From Chara braunii (taxonomy: Eukaryota > Streptophyta > Charophyceae > Charales > Characeae), in contig BFEA01000033.1 of the NCBI GenBank assembly GCA_003427395.1, forward strand, positions 3,687,400-3,721,240: a stretch of DNA of 33,841 nt, given 5' to 3'. The notes under the pieces were generated by a model that ran no database searches, had not been told where the DNA came from, and was given only the letters and a program-made list of their open reading frames with translations. Positions 1 to 15,477 of the stretch are shown here, piece after piece. The translations under genes and the position numbers were made by a program. How positions within the stretch are numbered: the first letter of the stretch is position 1; the number at the start of each line of letters is the position of its first letter.

Positions 1-360
1 ATGGGGTTCAGCATTCTGAATACGTACGTATGGGGGGGTACAGCAAAACTTTGCTGTAAAAAAAAAAAAGGGGGGGGGGGTAGAGCAGATCTTCGCAGAT
101 CTTTGCCATAAAAAAAATGACAGCATTTTGCAGATCTATGCAGATCTGTGCAGATCTTTGTCGTATGAGGGGTAGAGTAGATCTTTGCCGTAAAAAAAAA
201 AAAAAAAAGGACAGCATGTTGTTAAAATCAGAACGATACAGAGAAAGAAGATTAGCATGGGCTCTGCGCAAGGATGACATACATATATGATAAACATTGG
301 AAAGATATATGGCCCCTACGCAAGAATGGCAGGCATACATCGACAAATGGTCAAAACTTT
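1..360. repeat. A- and G-run rich low-complexity sequence, no gene
   Basis: This stretch holds several homopolymer runs (A-runs near 59-69, 107-113 and 191-208; a G-run at 70-80) and repeated short phrases built on 'gcagatct' (about 84-160). No reading frame here has balanced composition or a recognisable domain. I see no RNA gene or promoter. Confidence 0.6.
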
Positions 361-936
361 CAAGGAACAAAAAAAAAAAAAAAAAGGAGGAGGAGGAGGA
401 TGACGACGACGACGACAACGGGGAGGAGGGGAGGACGAAGACGACGACAACGGGGAGGAGGGGAGGACGAAGACGACGGGGAAGAGGGGAGGACGAAGAC
501 GACGGGGAGGAGGGGCGGAGGATGAAGACGGGGAGGAGGGGAGGAGGACGGTGACGGGGAGGGAACGAGGAGGAGGAGGATGGGTAGGCAAGGACAGAAA
601 GGACGATCACGGGGAGGAGGGGAAGAGGACGACGACGGGGAAGGGAGGAGGACGAGAACGACGGGGAGAAGGGGAGGACGAAGACGACGAGGAGGAGGGG
701 AGGAGGATGACGAAGGGGAGGAGGGGAAGACGAAGCCGATGGGGAGGAGGGGAGGAGGACGACGACAACGGCGGGAACATAGGGCTTTGTTGACGAGGAG
801 GAGGAGGAGGAGGAGGAGGAAGAGGACGACGAGGACAACGAAACGACGAAGTAAACACGAGGAGGAGAAGGGAGAGGAGGAGGAGGAGGAGGAGGAGCAG
901 GAGGAGGAGGAGCAGGAGGAGGAGGAGGAAGAAGCA
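361..936. repeat. GAG/GAC purine-rich imperfect tandem array
   Basis: After an A-run at 370-385 the plus strand is almost entirely GAG, GAC, GGG and AAG triplets, with recurring phrases such as 'ggggaggaggggagga' and 'cgaagacgacg' spaced roughly 27-36 bp apart. It is open in several frames on both strands only because such repeats avoid stops: plus frames read as Arg/Glu/Asp/Gly runs and minus frames as Pro/Ser/Leu runs. I treat it as a degenerate minisatellite or purine tract, not a gene. The strong strand asymmetry could favour triplex or R-loop structure; that is inference. Confidence 0.8.
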
Positions 937-937
937 C

Positions 938-1199
938 GTGTGTGTGTGTGTGTGTGTAGGAGGAGGAGGACGACGACCACGATGATGAGTGTGTGTGTGT
1001 GCGTTGTCATATTCGCTATACTCTCAAAAAAAGCATGACTGAGCCAGATTGTTTCGTCGTACTTTCACAGAGAGTGTGTGTGCGTGTGTTTGTGTGTGTG
1101 TGTGTGTGCAGGCAACTCACATTTGCTATACACTAAAAAAAAAGCACGACTGTGCAGGACTGTTTCGTCGGACTTTCACCGACTCATCAAGAAGTGTAA

Positions 1200-1244
<45 letters not shown>

Positions 1245-1278
1245 TGTGTGTGAGAGAGAGATAGAGAGAGGGAGAGAC
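938..1278. repeat. GT and GA microsatellites embedded in a 120-bp direct duplication
   Basis: (GT)n tracts lie at about 938-957, 989-1001, 1073-1109 and 1203-1251, and a GA tract at about 1252-1276. Between them a block starting 'attcgctata' at 1011 recurs as 'atttgctata' at 1131, a 120-bp shift. It includes an A-run, the words 'gactg' and 'tgtttcgtcg', and 'actttcac'. The unit is therefore a GT tract plus about 75 bp of unique sequence, duplicated in tandem and then diverged. No coding signal. Confidence 0.75.
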
Positions 1279-1628
1279 CTGCTTCACGCGCCGCTCGCCC
1301 TGCTCCACGCGCGTCTCAGCAAGCTGGTCGGTGCGCAGCTGCTCACTCCCCCACGCTTGCCTCCCCTTGCAGCGCGCGCTTCTCCACGACTTCACCCGGC
1401 TATGGCAGCACAGCAGAGCACGGGTCTTCTCCACGACGGCGCTACTCCACGACGGCAGCACAGCAGAGCCGACGGCGCTTCTCCACTGGGCAGGTGCGTT
1501 TGGAAAACACTGGCGGGAAACACCCCCCCACAACGCTTCAAAAAAAGAAAAAACAACGAAACAACTTAACCCGCCAGGCGACTTTCCGGCCGTTCCGCTT
1601 CGTGGCCGACGAAGGTAAGAATCTGGGG

Positions 1629-1659
<31 letters not shown>

Positions 1660-1740
1660 GCGTGAATTTTTTTTGGCAGCCCAGGGCATGAGTAAAAGCC
1701 CTGGACCGCCCAAAACAATTATGGCCCTTGTGTTGGGGTC
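1279..1740. repeat. Short interspersed repeats and a 26-A run, no gene
   Basis: Between 1372 and 1490 the phrases 'cttctccacgac' and 'ggcagcacagcagagc' recur two to three times, giving a small imperfect array. A run of 26 adenines lies at 1629-1654. Open frames in this interval contain only low-complexity residues. No domain, tRNA or convincing promoter is visible. Confidence 0.5.
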
Positions 1741-1890
1741 CTCTAATCCGGACCAACATCCGGACCCGGACCCCGGACCGTGGACGCTCCGGATCCCTGT
1801 CCGGTGGTCCGGATTGTAGCCATGTTTTGCTTCCTTTGGCGTACAGTCGTGCGCCGCACGGGTCCGATCCGGCGGTCCGGCGCACGTGCG
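1741..1890. repeat. CCGG-dense patch
   Basis: Within about 150 bp the words 'tccgga', 'ccggac' and 'ggtccg' occur around ten times (for example 1747, 1759, 1765, 1773, 1787, 1799, 1808 and 1870 onward). This is a local array of short partly palindromic words in otherwise mixed sequence. It does not encode a recognisable protein. Confidence 0.5.
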
Positions 1891-2035
1891 AAACCACGCC
1901 GATGACATCCGCTTGTCCTCCTTTGCTGTGGAAGCATGAAGAGCTCCTCCTATGGCCTGATTCTGACACCTCTTGAAGGGATGGACGGAGAGCGCTTTTC
2001 AGCAGATAGTGCACCGATGACTCGCCGCGAACACA

Positions 2036-2697
2036 AAAAAACAGGCCGGCATGGGGGCGGGCGATTGGAGGGGTTGGTTGCGAACATAAACAAGGGGCCC
2101 ATCGTAGGGCGCGCGATTGGAGGGGTGTGCAAAAAAAAAAAAAAAAATACACGGGCAGATGGCCAGGAGGGCATAAGTTTTAAATAACATGGCGGCAAAA
2201 AAAAAAAACAGGTGGCCAAAAAAAATAACAGGTGGACGGCCAGGAAGGCATACAGGAAAAACGAGGGGGCGGGCAGGTGGGCGATTGGCGTTCGAACCTG
2301 CTAACAGGAAAAACGTGGCCGACGGGCCGGCGGGCGAATTGACGGGTGGGCCGCCAACAACAAAAATGGGTCGACGGACAGGCGGCCGATTGGAAGGGTC
2401 TGCCGCCAGCAGAAAAAACGGGCCGACGGGCGGGCGGGCGATAGGAAGTGTTGGCTGCCAACAGAAAAACAGTCCGACGGCCAAGCGGCCATATCTGTGT
2501 GGGTGGGCCGCCAACAGGAAAAATGGGCCAGCGGGCGGGCGGGCGAACGGACGGGCGGGTCGCGAACCCCCTAAAAAACGGGGAATCAATGCGGGTGGGC
2601 GATTCAAGGGGTGGGCCGCCAACAGGAAAAAACGGACCGACGGGCGGGCGGGCGTTTGGACGGGCGGGCAGTCGGAAAAAAAAGAATGGGCAGGCCT
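2036..2697. repeat. Minisatellite with 52-53 bp unit (G/C block plus A-run)
   Basis: The unit joins a GC-rich half ('gggcgggcgggcgattgg'-like) to an A-rich half ('ccaacaggaaaaa'-like). The A-rich half is anchored at about 2248, 2298, 2351, 2403, 2455, 2507, 2560 and 2615, steps of 50-55 bp. The GC half 'gcgattgg' at 2061 and 2113 keeps the same 52-bp step, so the array starts earlier than the clear units. Copies differ by substitutions and by A-run length. Frames open across it on both strands are repeat by-products because the unit lacks stops. Confidence 0.85.
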
Positions 2698-3188
2698 GCA
2701 ATTCATTCATGTTTTGAGAAGTACAAGAAAAAAAAAAAGTTTAAAAGGTGGTTACACTATCTAGCATGAGACGCACAAACAAGTTGAGAGCGCAACCACC
2801 TCTTCAACAGTAACTTGGTAGTCTGTGTCTGGACACGATCGTGCTTCGTAGACGTGCAAAATGTTATATTTCATGTCAACACACCAATCAGAGATAATTC
2901 GATTCGTTTCAGCTTACAAGTGACTTTCAAATCATAGTACATCTATTGAGATTACCAACAATGTACCAACATTCCACCTTACTCCTCCAATGTTCATGAT
3001 ACCGGAAAAACAATATTTTAACAATCACAGCAACGTTGGATGATTGTTAGGAGTAGTTACAATTGTGCGTATTTATACCAACGTTTCTAAAACGTTGATG
3101 TTCGACTCCAACGTTAGGCGAACCTGAAAGTCAACACAAGTTTTTTTCTGTTGGATGAATTAAGTCGGTTGCTTTTGCGCGTCGCGGA
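2698..3188. other. Intergenic, no feature seen
   Basis: The A/T content rises compared with the array to the left. The word 'aacgtt' recurs several times near 3031-3115, but without regular spacing. I find no open frame with protein-like composition, no tRNA and no clear promoter. Confidence 0.5.
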
Positions 3189-3600
3189 ATGCGCGCGCGG
3201 GCATGGCGCGAAAAGAGAAAAATCCAAATTCAATCCAAAAAGTATTGTTGGGTTTCCTACCGCTCTACAGTCTGTCGTTTAGAGCGGAAGGGCTTCGGCA
3301 CGCTTCGCGTNTCTCGTTTTCGGATCAAATCCCGTCGTCGCTCGCTGGTCAGTTCTGAGTCCGATGTGGAGGGTCGCAGACGCGTGGCTCTTTCCTTATG
3401 CTCGTCCTCACTCCGTATTCGGTAGTGNAAGCCCTTTGCTTCGTAGCGATCGAAACGNTGGCACTCTGTGCACANNGTNCGAGGCCAATGGGGCGCCACT
3501 GTCGTCCACGGAATGACGATCAGCTCGTTAAAGGGGAGCAATATTGAGTAGGGTGGGAAGTGTGTGTCGATAATAACGAACCTAGCCTCCATGAACCCTG
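3189..3600. other. Unresolved-base cluster, no confident gene
   Basis: Ambiguous bases occur at 3311, 3428, 3458, 3475, 3476 and 3479 inside otherwise ordinary sequence. Frames on both strands cross the interval but translate to compositionally odd, unrecognised peptides. Scattered single Ns usually mean reads from several similar copies were merged, so this may be a collapsed repeat; that is inference. Confidence 0.4.
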
Positions 3601-4700
3601 AACAACGGTTTGCCGGAGGGAAGTAGTATCGCCCACCGATTTGTGCGACAGCTTCTCGTACGTCTCACTCACATACACGTGTCCTTTTCTCGTTGTAAGG
3701 AAAAGGTCGTGTTGATATGGGAGGTACGGAAGGCTGACGCCCGATCGGAGGGTACTTGTCAGTCCACATATCAATCAATTGCAAAAACCTCGAGACGTCA
3801 TCAAGAAAAGAGAACACTCACGCAACCCCCAATCAATCTTTTTCTACACGAGAGAGAGAGAGAAAAAAAACACTCATCAGCTTGATCATGCATGTAAGTA
3901 ACGGATCGATCCACGGCTCGGGTTTAGTGAGCCAACGCGACGTTGATCCGAGGCACCTTGTTTCTCGAGGCCGCCCTGTGGCTCGGGTGCTGAGGTCGTG
4001 CAACATAAGGCAGATGGCATGCGCAGTACATACAGAGCTACAGATCTAAACACTCTTGCATTCTCGGACAAAATCCCGACAACAATTGTCTAATCAACTC
4101 CAAAAAAGAACACATACCTCCATACATACATTCACTGTGGAAGGTGCGAAAATGAGATATGCACAGAGATAAAAGATGGATCGCTGAATAATACACACGC
4201 ATCCACCGTTCACAAGACAAGAAGGCGGGGTTCTTGCATAGGGGACTACCCAGGAAACTAATGGAAGAGCTCCGGAAGAAGTTTTTTCATGCAGGAACAA
4301 CATGCAGACTCATTTCCATTTGAGAGCGAGAGAGAGAAAGACACTTCATCATTCAGAGATAGAGGAGAGAAAGGGAGATAGAAGGGGACGGAATCCAAAA
4401 AGAGGATATTCGGCGTTGCCGCCGCACACTCACACCAGAGATAAAGATCCGCAATCAACAAAGGCGCATTCGCCGTTAATTCCAATCATGGCCCCAGGCT
4501 AATCACTCACTCGACTCCAATCATCGATCCTCATACCCACACCGACGATCCCGGTCGTCGCGTGCCAACTCCCACCACTGCAATCGTCACCCCGCTGACG
4601 TAAACTCGACGCAGTTCAGCCCGACAGGACGTTCCGACTCGCACCAAACACTCTGGCTAGCCACTGCTTCCCGGAAGCTGGCTTGAGAGTCGAGAACGTA
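3601..4700. other. Intergenic, no feature seen
   Basis: Mixed-composition sequence with two short GA-rich patches (about 3850-3868 and 4326-4380). Open frames are under 100 codons and unlike any family I know. No RNA gene or regulatory element can be supported. Confidence 0.45.
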
Positions 4701-5640
4701 AGAGAGATTTGCGGGCGCGCTTGCAGAATTTATAGCAACGAGGAGGGAGCCAAGGGAGGGAGAATGGAGGGTGAAAGTCGAAGTGTAAGAGGAGAAGAAG
4801 GAGGAGAAGACTTTGCGAGGAGCGCTTCGCGGAAGCTATGTTGATGCTTCAAAACTCCAGATTAACCAATCAGACTCGTCGCGCGATAGGCAGGTCCTAC
4901 CATACCCCGCGTCTGATTGTTGGGCAAGAGTAATCGAAGGATCGACCGAACTTCACGAGCTTTGTTTGGAGAGAAGAAAAGGCGCGAGAAGTAGCGCAAG
5001 ACGGGTCAAAGATTCAGATGATCAAAAAAGGGGAAATGGGCGCGCAAAGAACCTAGCGGGAGAGAGAAAGGGAGGGAGAAAAACAGTTACGAGGAGAGAG
5101 GAGGACGAGGAGGGGGGGGGGAAGGAAAAAGGAGTGCGGGAGAGGGCGAGGCGGGAGACAGAGAGGAGAAAGTTTTTGCATGCGTGGCGCCGTCAACCAA
5201 AAAAACAAAAGAAAAAGGCACCGAAACAGTTAGCTCGCCTACGTCCTAAACCAATTCAAAATTGAAATCACCATACCCGTGCGCGAAAGAGTGATGCGGG
5301 AAAAGAAAGTCCTACACCTATTCGTATCCTCACAAAATTCCGAGAGTTTTCCCCAACGTGACCGAGAACATTCACACACAAAAAGGACACGTAGAAGTTC
5401 CGCCTATCCCGGAATTCCCAACTGTCGGGCCCAATTCCCAGCGAGCTCGCTAAGGCGCGTGTGATTTCCTATGCCTTTCCCGATGTGCAAAAAGGAAAGA
5501 AAGCAAAACCGAAGAATCACAAAAAGTTTCCGGAAGATGGGGGCCAAAAACGCGGCACCCGAGATCAAGAAACGAAACGGGGTTTTTAGGGGGGTTGGTA
5601 TGATACAAGCAAAAGAAAGGGTACGAAAGATAGCACGGTT
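4701..5640. other. Purine-rich intergenic sequence
   Basis: The plus strand is strongly purine-rich, especially 4740-4810 and 5040-5190 (GAGGAG, GGGAGA and AAAAG words). The longest open plus-strand frame, about 150 codons from 4813, encodes mostly Arg, Lys, Glu and Gly and looks like a composition artefact. I see no domain and no start context that argues for a gene. Confidence 0.45.
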
Positions 5641-5900
5641 CGGAAGTAGTTCGTCACAAGGTGGAGGGTTTTATGGAGGGGGCTCAACCAGAGGTGCTGG
5701 GGGTGGTGGGGGTGCGGAGGAGCTGAATGTTTTGGAGTTGAGATGTGGGAGTGGCGTAGGTTGATGGTGGAGGGGGGGGCCAAAGGAGTGGGGAGGGGTG
5801 GTGTGTGAGGCAGCGGAGAGGGTGTGAGGTAGTAGGGGTCGTTGTCTCCTCTGGGGGGAGTGGGGGGGTTGGTGAGGGCGGGGTGTCAGGGAGTGGAGGA
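5641..5900 (+). other. G-run rich tract with quadruplex-forming potential
   Basis: The plus strand contains many G-runs of 3-7 bases separated by short spacers, notably 5697-5725, 5765-5800 and 5850-5885. Clusters of four or more such runs within 30 bases fit the usual G-quadruplex pattern. Whether it folds in vivo cannot be told from sequence. No gene is visible. Confidence 0.45.
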
Positions 5901-7216
5901 GAGTGCTGTGGTTCAGAGGGGTGTGTAATTTTCAGAGTCAAGCAGCCAGAATCAGCCGTAACTCCCACTTGACCTGTGCTCTCCAAATCCAGTCCTTAGC
6001 CCCTGCAAACCTCGCCCTGAAATTCGAACACCCTTTCCACGACCGCAGCCCCCCAACCGACCACGAAAGACTGGACTTGGGTCGCCGCACCGGTAAGCCG
6101 CCCACGGTTGGCCCCATCGGTGCCGCACAGGTCGTCGCACAACCGGTGCTTCTGTTGTTCTCGAAGTCTCTCCGAAGAGGCACCTCACGAACTGCCACGA
6201 GGCACATCCTGACTCGGCCCTCCGCTCTTTGTTTTCCATGTTTCTCGGGCCGCGCTCTTTTCTTCGTCTGCTCGGCGTGTTCTAACGAACCCGATTCGTC
6301 AGCTCGTTCTCTTTTGTTATTTTTTGAGGTGGTGGTGCTTGTCGGGTGGTGTGTTCTCTCGTGTTCTGGAATCCTCCTCCAAGGCGCGTCGGGCAGGCGC
6401 GGTAGCGAAAAGTCAATTCCGCAAGTGTAGTACGAGTTGTGTTCTTTGCGCGACACGACTTGCCGCACTGGTAAATCGTCACGTGGAACAGGGACGGCAC
6501 CGGTCGCTCTCGTTGTAGGACGGGTGCAGGAGGTGCCCTTGTGTTTCTTGAGGCCGAGATGTATTTTTGCTTGCCTTGGAATTGTGTGTGACGGGTCGGC
6601 AGCCAATGGCTTGCGATCTTTACGTGCAGCGCTCGCACCGATTGGTCGGCCGTTCACTGATCACGGCTCGGTCGTAGTGGCACCTGCAAGATCGAGTCCA
6701 AAATCTCGGCCCCTCGGCTAAACGGTAGGAGGAGACCCCTGGTACGCACTTGTGAGCTCAGCCCTCAGTGCCTCAGTGTGGGGGAGTGCTGCGTTTAAAC
6801 TGGGCATCGATGAATTTATTTTGTTGTGGTCGCGCGTTGAGGCTGGACCTGGCGAGTCGGTGCGGCGACCATCGGCAGTGCGCTTTCCGCCGTTGTGCGG
6901 CTATCTGCAGGGAGTTCTCTGCCGCCTTGCAGCTTGTTGTTTGTCGGCCGTTGCAGGGGCGCGTGTATGTGGTAGCGTGTTGTGGTACATAAACTATCGT
7001 GTTGAGATTGGGTCTCACTCGTATCTGAAATCTCTGGAGGCGGATGTTTATTAAGTTGTCTTGTCTAATCACTGATCAATCAACGAGCTGGTGAGCTGTT
7101 CAGCTTGAGAACAATACTGTGGAGACGATCAATTGTCGCCGGCTTCGAGTGTCGCCGTTATTCTGACGGCTCTTTGACGGACTTCCACTCGCGGAGGAGG
7201 TTGGACGGAAAGAGCC
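5901..7216 (+). promoter_or_regulatory. Presumed upstream and 5' UTR region of the BiP gene
   Basis: This is the sequence directly before the BiP start codon, with more balanced composition than the flanks. Candidate sites are a CACGTG core at 6480-6485 in a 'cgtcacgtgga' context, resembling bZIP sites of unfolded-protein-response genes; CCAAT at 6603-6607 and its reverse ATTGG at 6641-6645 flanking an ACGTG at 6622-6626; and a TTCnnGAA heat-shock-like pair near 6364. The CCAAT/CACG spacing does not match the exact ERSE consensus, so ER-stress control is plausible from the gene's identity rather than demonstrated. No TATA box or transcription start can be assigned. Open frames on both strands (175 and 239 codons) resemble nothing I recognise. 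Confidence 0.35.
6480..6485. promoter_or_regulatory. Candidate G-box/UPRE-like CACGTG site
   Basis: A palindromic CACGTG lies about 730 bp before the BiP start codon. The surrounding 'tcacgtgga' differs by one base from the TGACGTGGA-type unfolded-protein-response element. Plant bZIP factors bind such cores. A six-base palindrome can occur by chance, so this is only a candidate. Confidence 0.3.
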
Positions 7217-14033
<6,817 letters not shown>

Positions 14034-14872
14034 TTCGCTGTTCGACTGGTCTCCTGGAACAGGTATGGGAGGGGAGGAGGGGGAAGAGAGGTGCGTATGA
14101 TGGACAGCGTTTCGGCGCAGTAGAGTAGAGGACTTTTGTACCGAACTAGTTAGTCGCCTATCAAGCCTGCCTTCCCACCTGCCGCGGTATATACCATACC
14201 GTCTTTTTTCCTCCTCTCCTGAACTGTGTTTCTGGTGATGATCGTCTGGTTGCCGTTTGTTCTTTCGTTGATTCGAGAGGGAAGGGTTGTGGGTTGAAAG
14301 GTGGAGAGAGTGGAGAGGAGGGGGGGGAGGGAGAAGGGTAAGGTGTGAACTGCGTTTTCCTTTTGCGACTTTACGAGATTTTTTTTTTAGGAAGTCCTGA
14401 GATGATTCTTTATTTCGTGTAGTGATGTGCCTCGGTTCTTGACGAAGAGGTGTACCCACACAATCACACAATCACAATCACACAGCCAGTTTAGCTGCTG
14501 CCGTAACGCCGTGGTGAACTCAGTCAATTACGGGTCGTAATCTCTTGACAGGGGAGAAAGGTGTTGTGGAAGGGAGGAAGAATGGGGAGGAGTGTCATCC
14601 AGCTGTGTCAAAGCTCCCGATGCCACACGGGTAGTGTGTCATGAGGTGGGTCCCCATGGCTGACTGAACACGTGCGTCGATGGTTCCTGTCTGTACAAAC
14701 AATTTTCACGTTCCTTGTAATTCTGTGCATCCGAATTGCTTTTCTTCGAAGACCCATTCCTCAGGCTCTGTGTGGTTGGTTTTACGTACCGTATTTGTTA
14801 AAGAGATTCGTAATGCTTCTGTGCTGTTTTCACATGCGAAAAAATGCTCTGCAATCTTTCACTATGGATTTC
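14034..14872 (+). other. BiP 3' UTR and flank, no further gene
   Basis: The sequence after the TAG at 14031-14033 probably includes the BiP 3' untranslated region, but no polyadenylation signal can be fixed. A minus-strand frame that runs antisense through the last BiP exon extends into this area; it is a shadow of the conserved exon. A short plus-strand phrase at about 14837-14870 ('aaaatgctctgcaatctttc'-like) recurs at about 18499, hinting at dispersed repeat sequence. Confidence 0.5.
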
Positions 14873-14940
14873 CACAGACTGTAAGTAAATCTGTTGAAGG
14901 TCATATTTCTACTCAGGTTCGACGAATCCTGCCTCTCCCA
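14873..14940 (+). pseudogene. 3' part of an organelle-type tRNA-Tyr(GUA)
   Basis: The segment reads as anticodon arm, long variable region, T arm and 3' acceptor strand of a tRNA-Tyr. It has 'acaga' and 'tctgt' as anticodon stem with GTA in the loop, 'cagg' and 'cctg' as T stem, and 'ctctccc' plus discriminator A at the end. The anticodon loop is expanded by a repeated 'gtaa' and the T loop by a repeated 'cga', so this copy could not fold normally. Its 5' half is not upstream; a matching half lies on the minus strand at 15371-15394. The wording matches plant mitochondrial tRNA-Tyr as I remember it, which suggests mitochondrial DNA inserted in the nucleus. Confidence 0.7.
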
Positions 14941-15009
14941 TTTCGGGGCTTTCATACAGTCATGGTTTACCTTCATGTATAATGTACTTGTGGGTGGGTT
15001 TGTGTGTAT

Positions 15010-15045
<36 letters not shown>

Positions 15046-15370
15046 ATGTAGTGTGAAAGCAGGAAGGAAGAATCGATATGAAAGGCAAGACTCGGTGTGA
15101 AAGGGGCAGCAGGGAAGCTGGGCTTCGAGTGGTGGCAATGAGAGGCGGCAAAGACGTCAGAACCGACAGAAGGATTTGGAGGGGGTACCAGTAGCGGCAG
15201 AGAGGATGAGTGCTGCTTTGAATTGAATCAGGGAATGCTTCTCGTATGGGCACGCACATCTGGCTATGCATCTTGTTGCACCTCCCACCCGTCAATTGGA
15301 TAAAAAAGGCAAGCTATGACACAGCATCACTGACTAAAAGTGAAAAAGACTACCTATGTATGTATGGAGG
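14941..15370. other. Segment between the two tRNA-Tyr halves, with a 34-G run
   Basis: It contains an uninterrupted run of 34 guanines at 15011-15044. The rest is ordinary sequence without an open frame worth calling. Together with the adjoining tRNA 3' half it would form the inverted segment in an inversion model. Poly-G this long is rare and prone to sequencing error. Confidence 0.6.
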
Positions 15371-15394
15371 GCTTAACCACTCGGCCACTCTCCC
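15371..15394 (-). pseudogene. 5' part of an organelle-type tRNA-Tyr
   Basis: Read on the minus strand from 15394, it gives the acceptor strand GGGAGAG, then TGGCCGAGTGGTTAAGC, the D-arm wording of class II tRNAs. GGGAGAG pairs perfectly with the CTCTCCC at 14933-14939 on the other strand. It follows the tRNA-Arg by about 10 bases on the same strand, as in a tRNA cluster. The sequence beyond 15371 is unrelated to a tRNA. A tRNA-Ser or -Leu origin is possible, but the acceptor match favours Tyr. Confidence 0.6.
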
Positions 15395-15403
15395 GAAGAA
15401 TTC

Positions 15404-15477
15404 AGCATCCTACAGGATTTGAACCTGTGACCTTCAACTTAGAAGGTTGGTGCTCTATCCAGCTGAGCTAAGAATGC
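15404..15477 (-). tRNA. tRNA-Arg(UCU), organelle/bacterial type, probably a nuclear insert
   Basis: On the minus strand a full cloverleaf can be drawn: acceptor GCATTCT with AGGATGC (seven pairs, one G-T), D arm GCTC/GAGC, anticodon stem with one C-A mismatch at its top, loop CTTCTAA giving anticodon UCU, and T arm ACAGG/CCTGT with loop TTCAAAT. The A-box-like TAGCTCAGCTGG and B-box-like GGTTCAAATCC are present. The discriminator reads T, unusual for Arg, and no T-run terminator follows. Its wording is bacterial/mitochondrial rather than nuclear. With the adjacent Tyr fragment it looks like transferred mitochondrial DNA, so it may be unexpressed. Confidence 0.75.

Noticed and set aside
8-1038. 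Long frames on both strands encoding Pro/Ser-rich and Arg/Glu-rich peptides
   Set aside because: They result from GAG/GAC triplet repeats that contain no stops. Composition is extreme, several frames overlap, and there is no domain.
2036-2697. CRISPR-like array
   Set aside because: The repeat unit is itself diverged and there are no conserved repeats alternating with unique spacers. The host is eukaryotic.
6601-6645. Exact ER-stress response element (CCAAT with fixed spacing to CCACG)
   Set aside because: CCAAT and ACGTG words are present, but spacing and sequence do not match the consensus on either strand, so only a loose similarity is stated.
5938-6657. 239-codon minus-strand frame opposite a 175-codon plus-strand frame
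   Set aside because: Neither peptide has a recognisable motif, both lie in the presumed BiP upstream region, and overlap on opposite strands in GC-moderate DNA is common by chance.
15371-15394. Complete tRNA-Ser or tRNA-Leu gene on the minus strand
   Set aside because: Only the acceptor strand and D arm are present. Downstream bases cannot form an anticodon or T arm, and the acceptor matches the nearby tRNA-Tyr 3' half.
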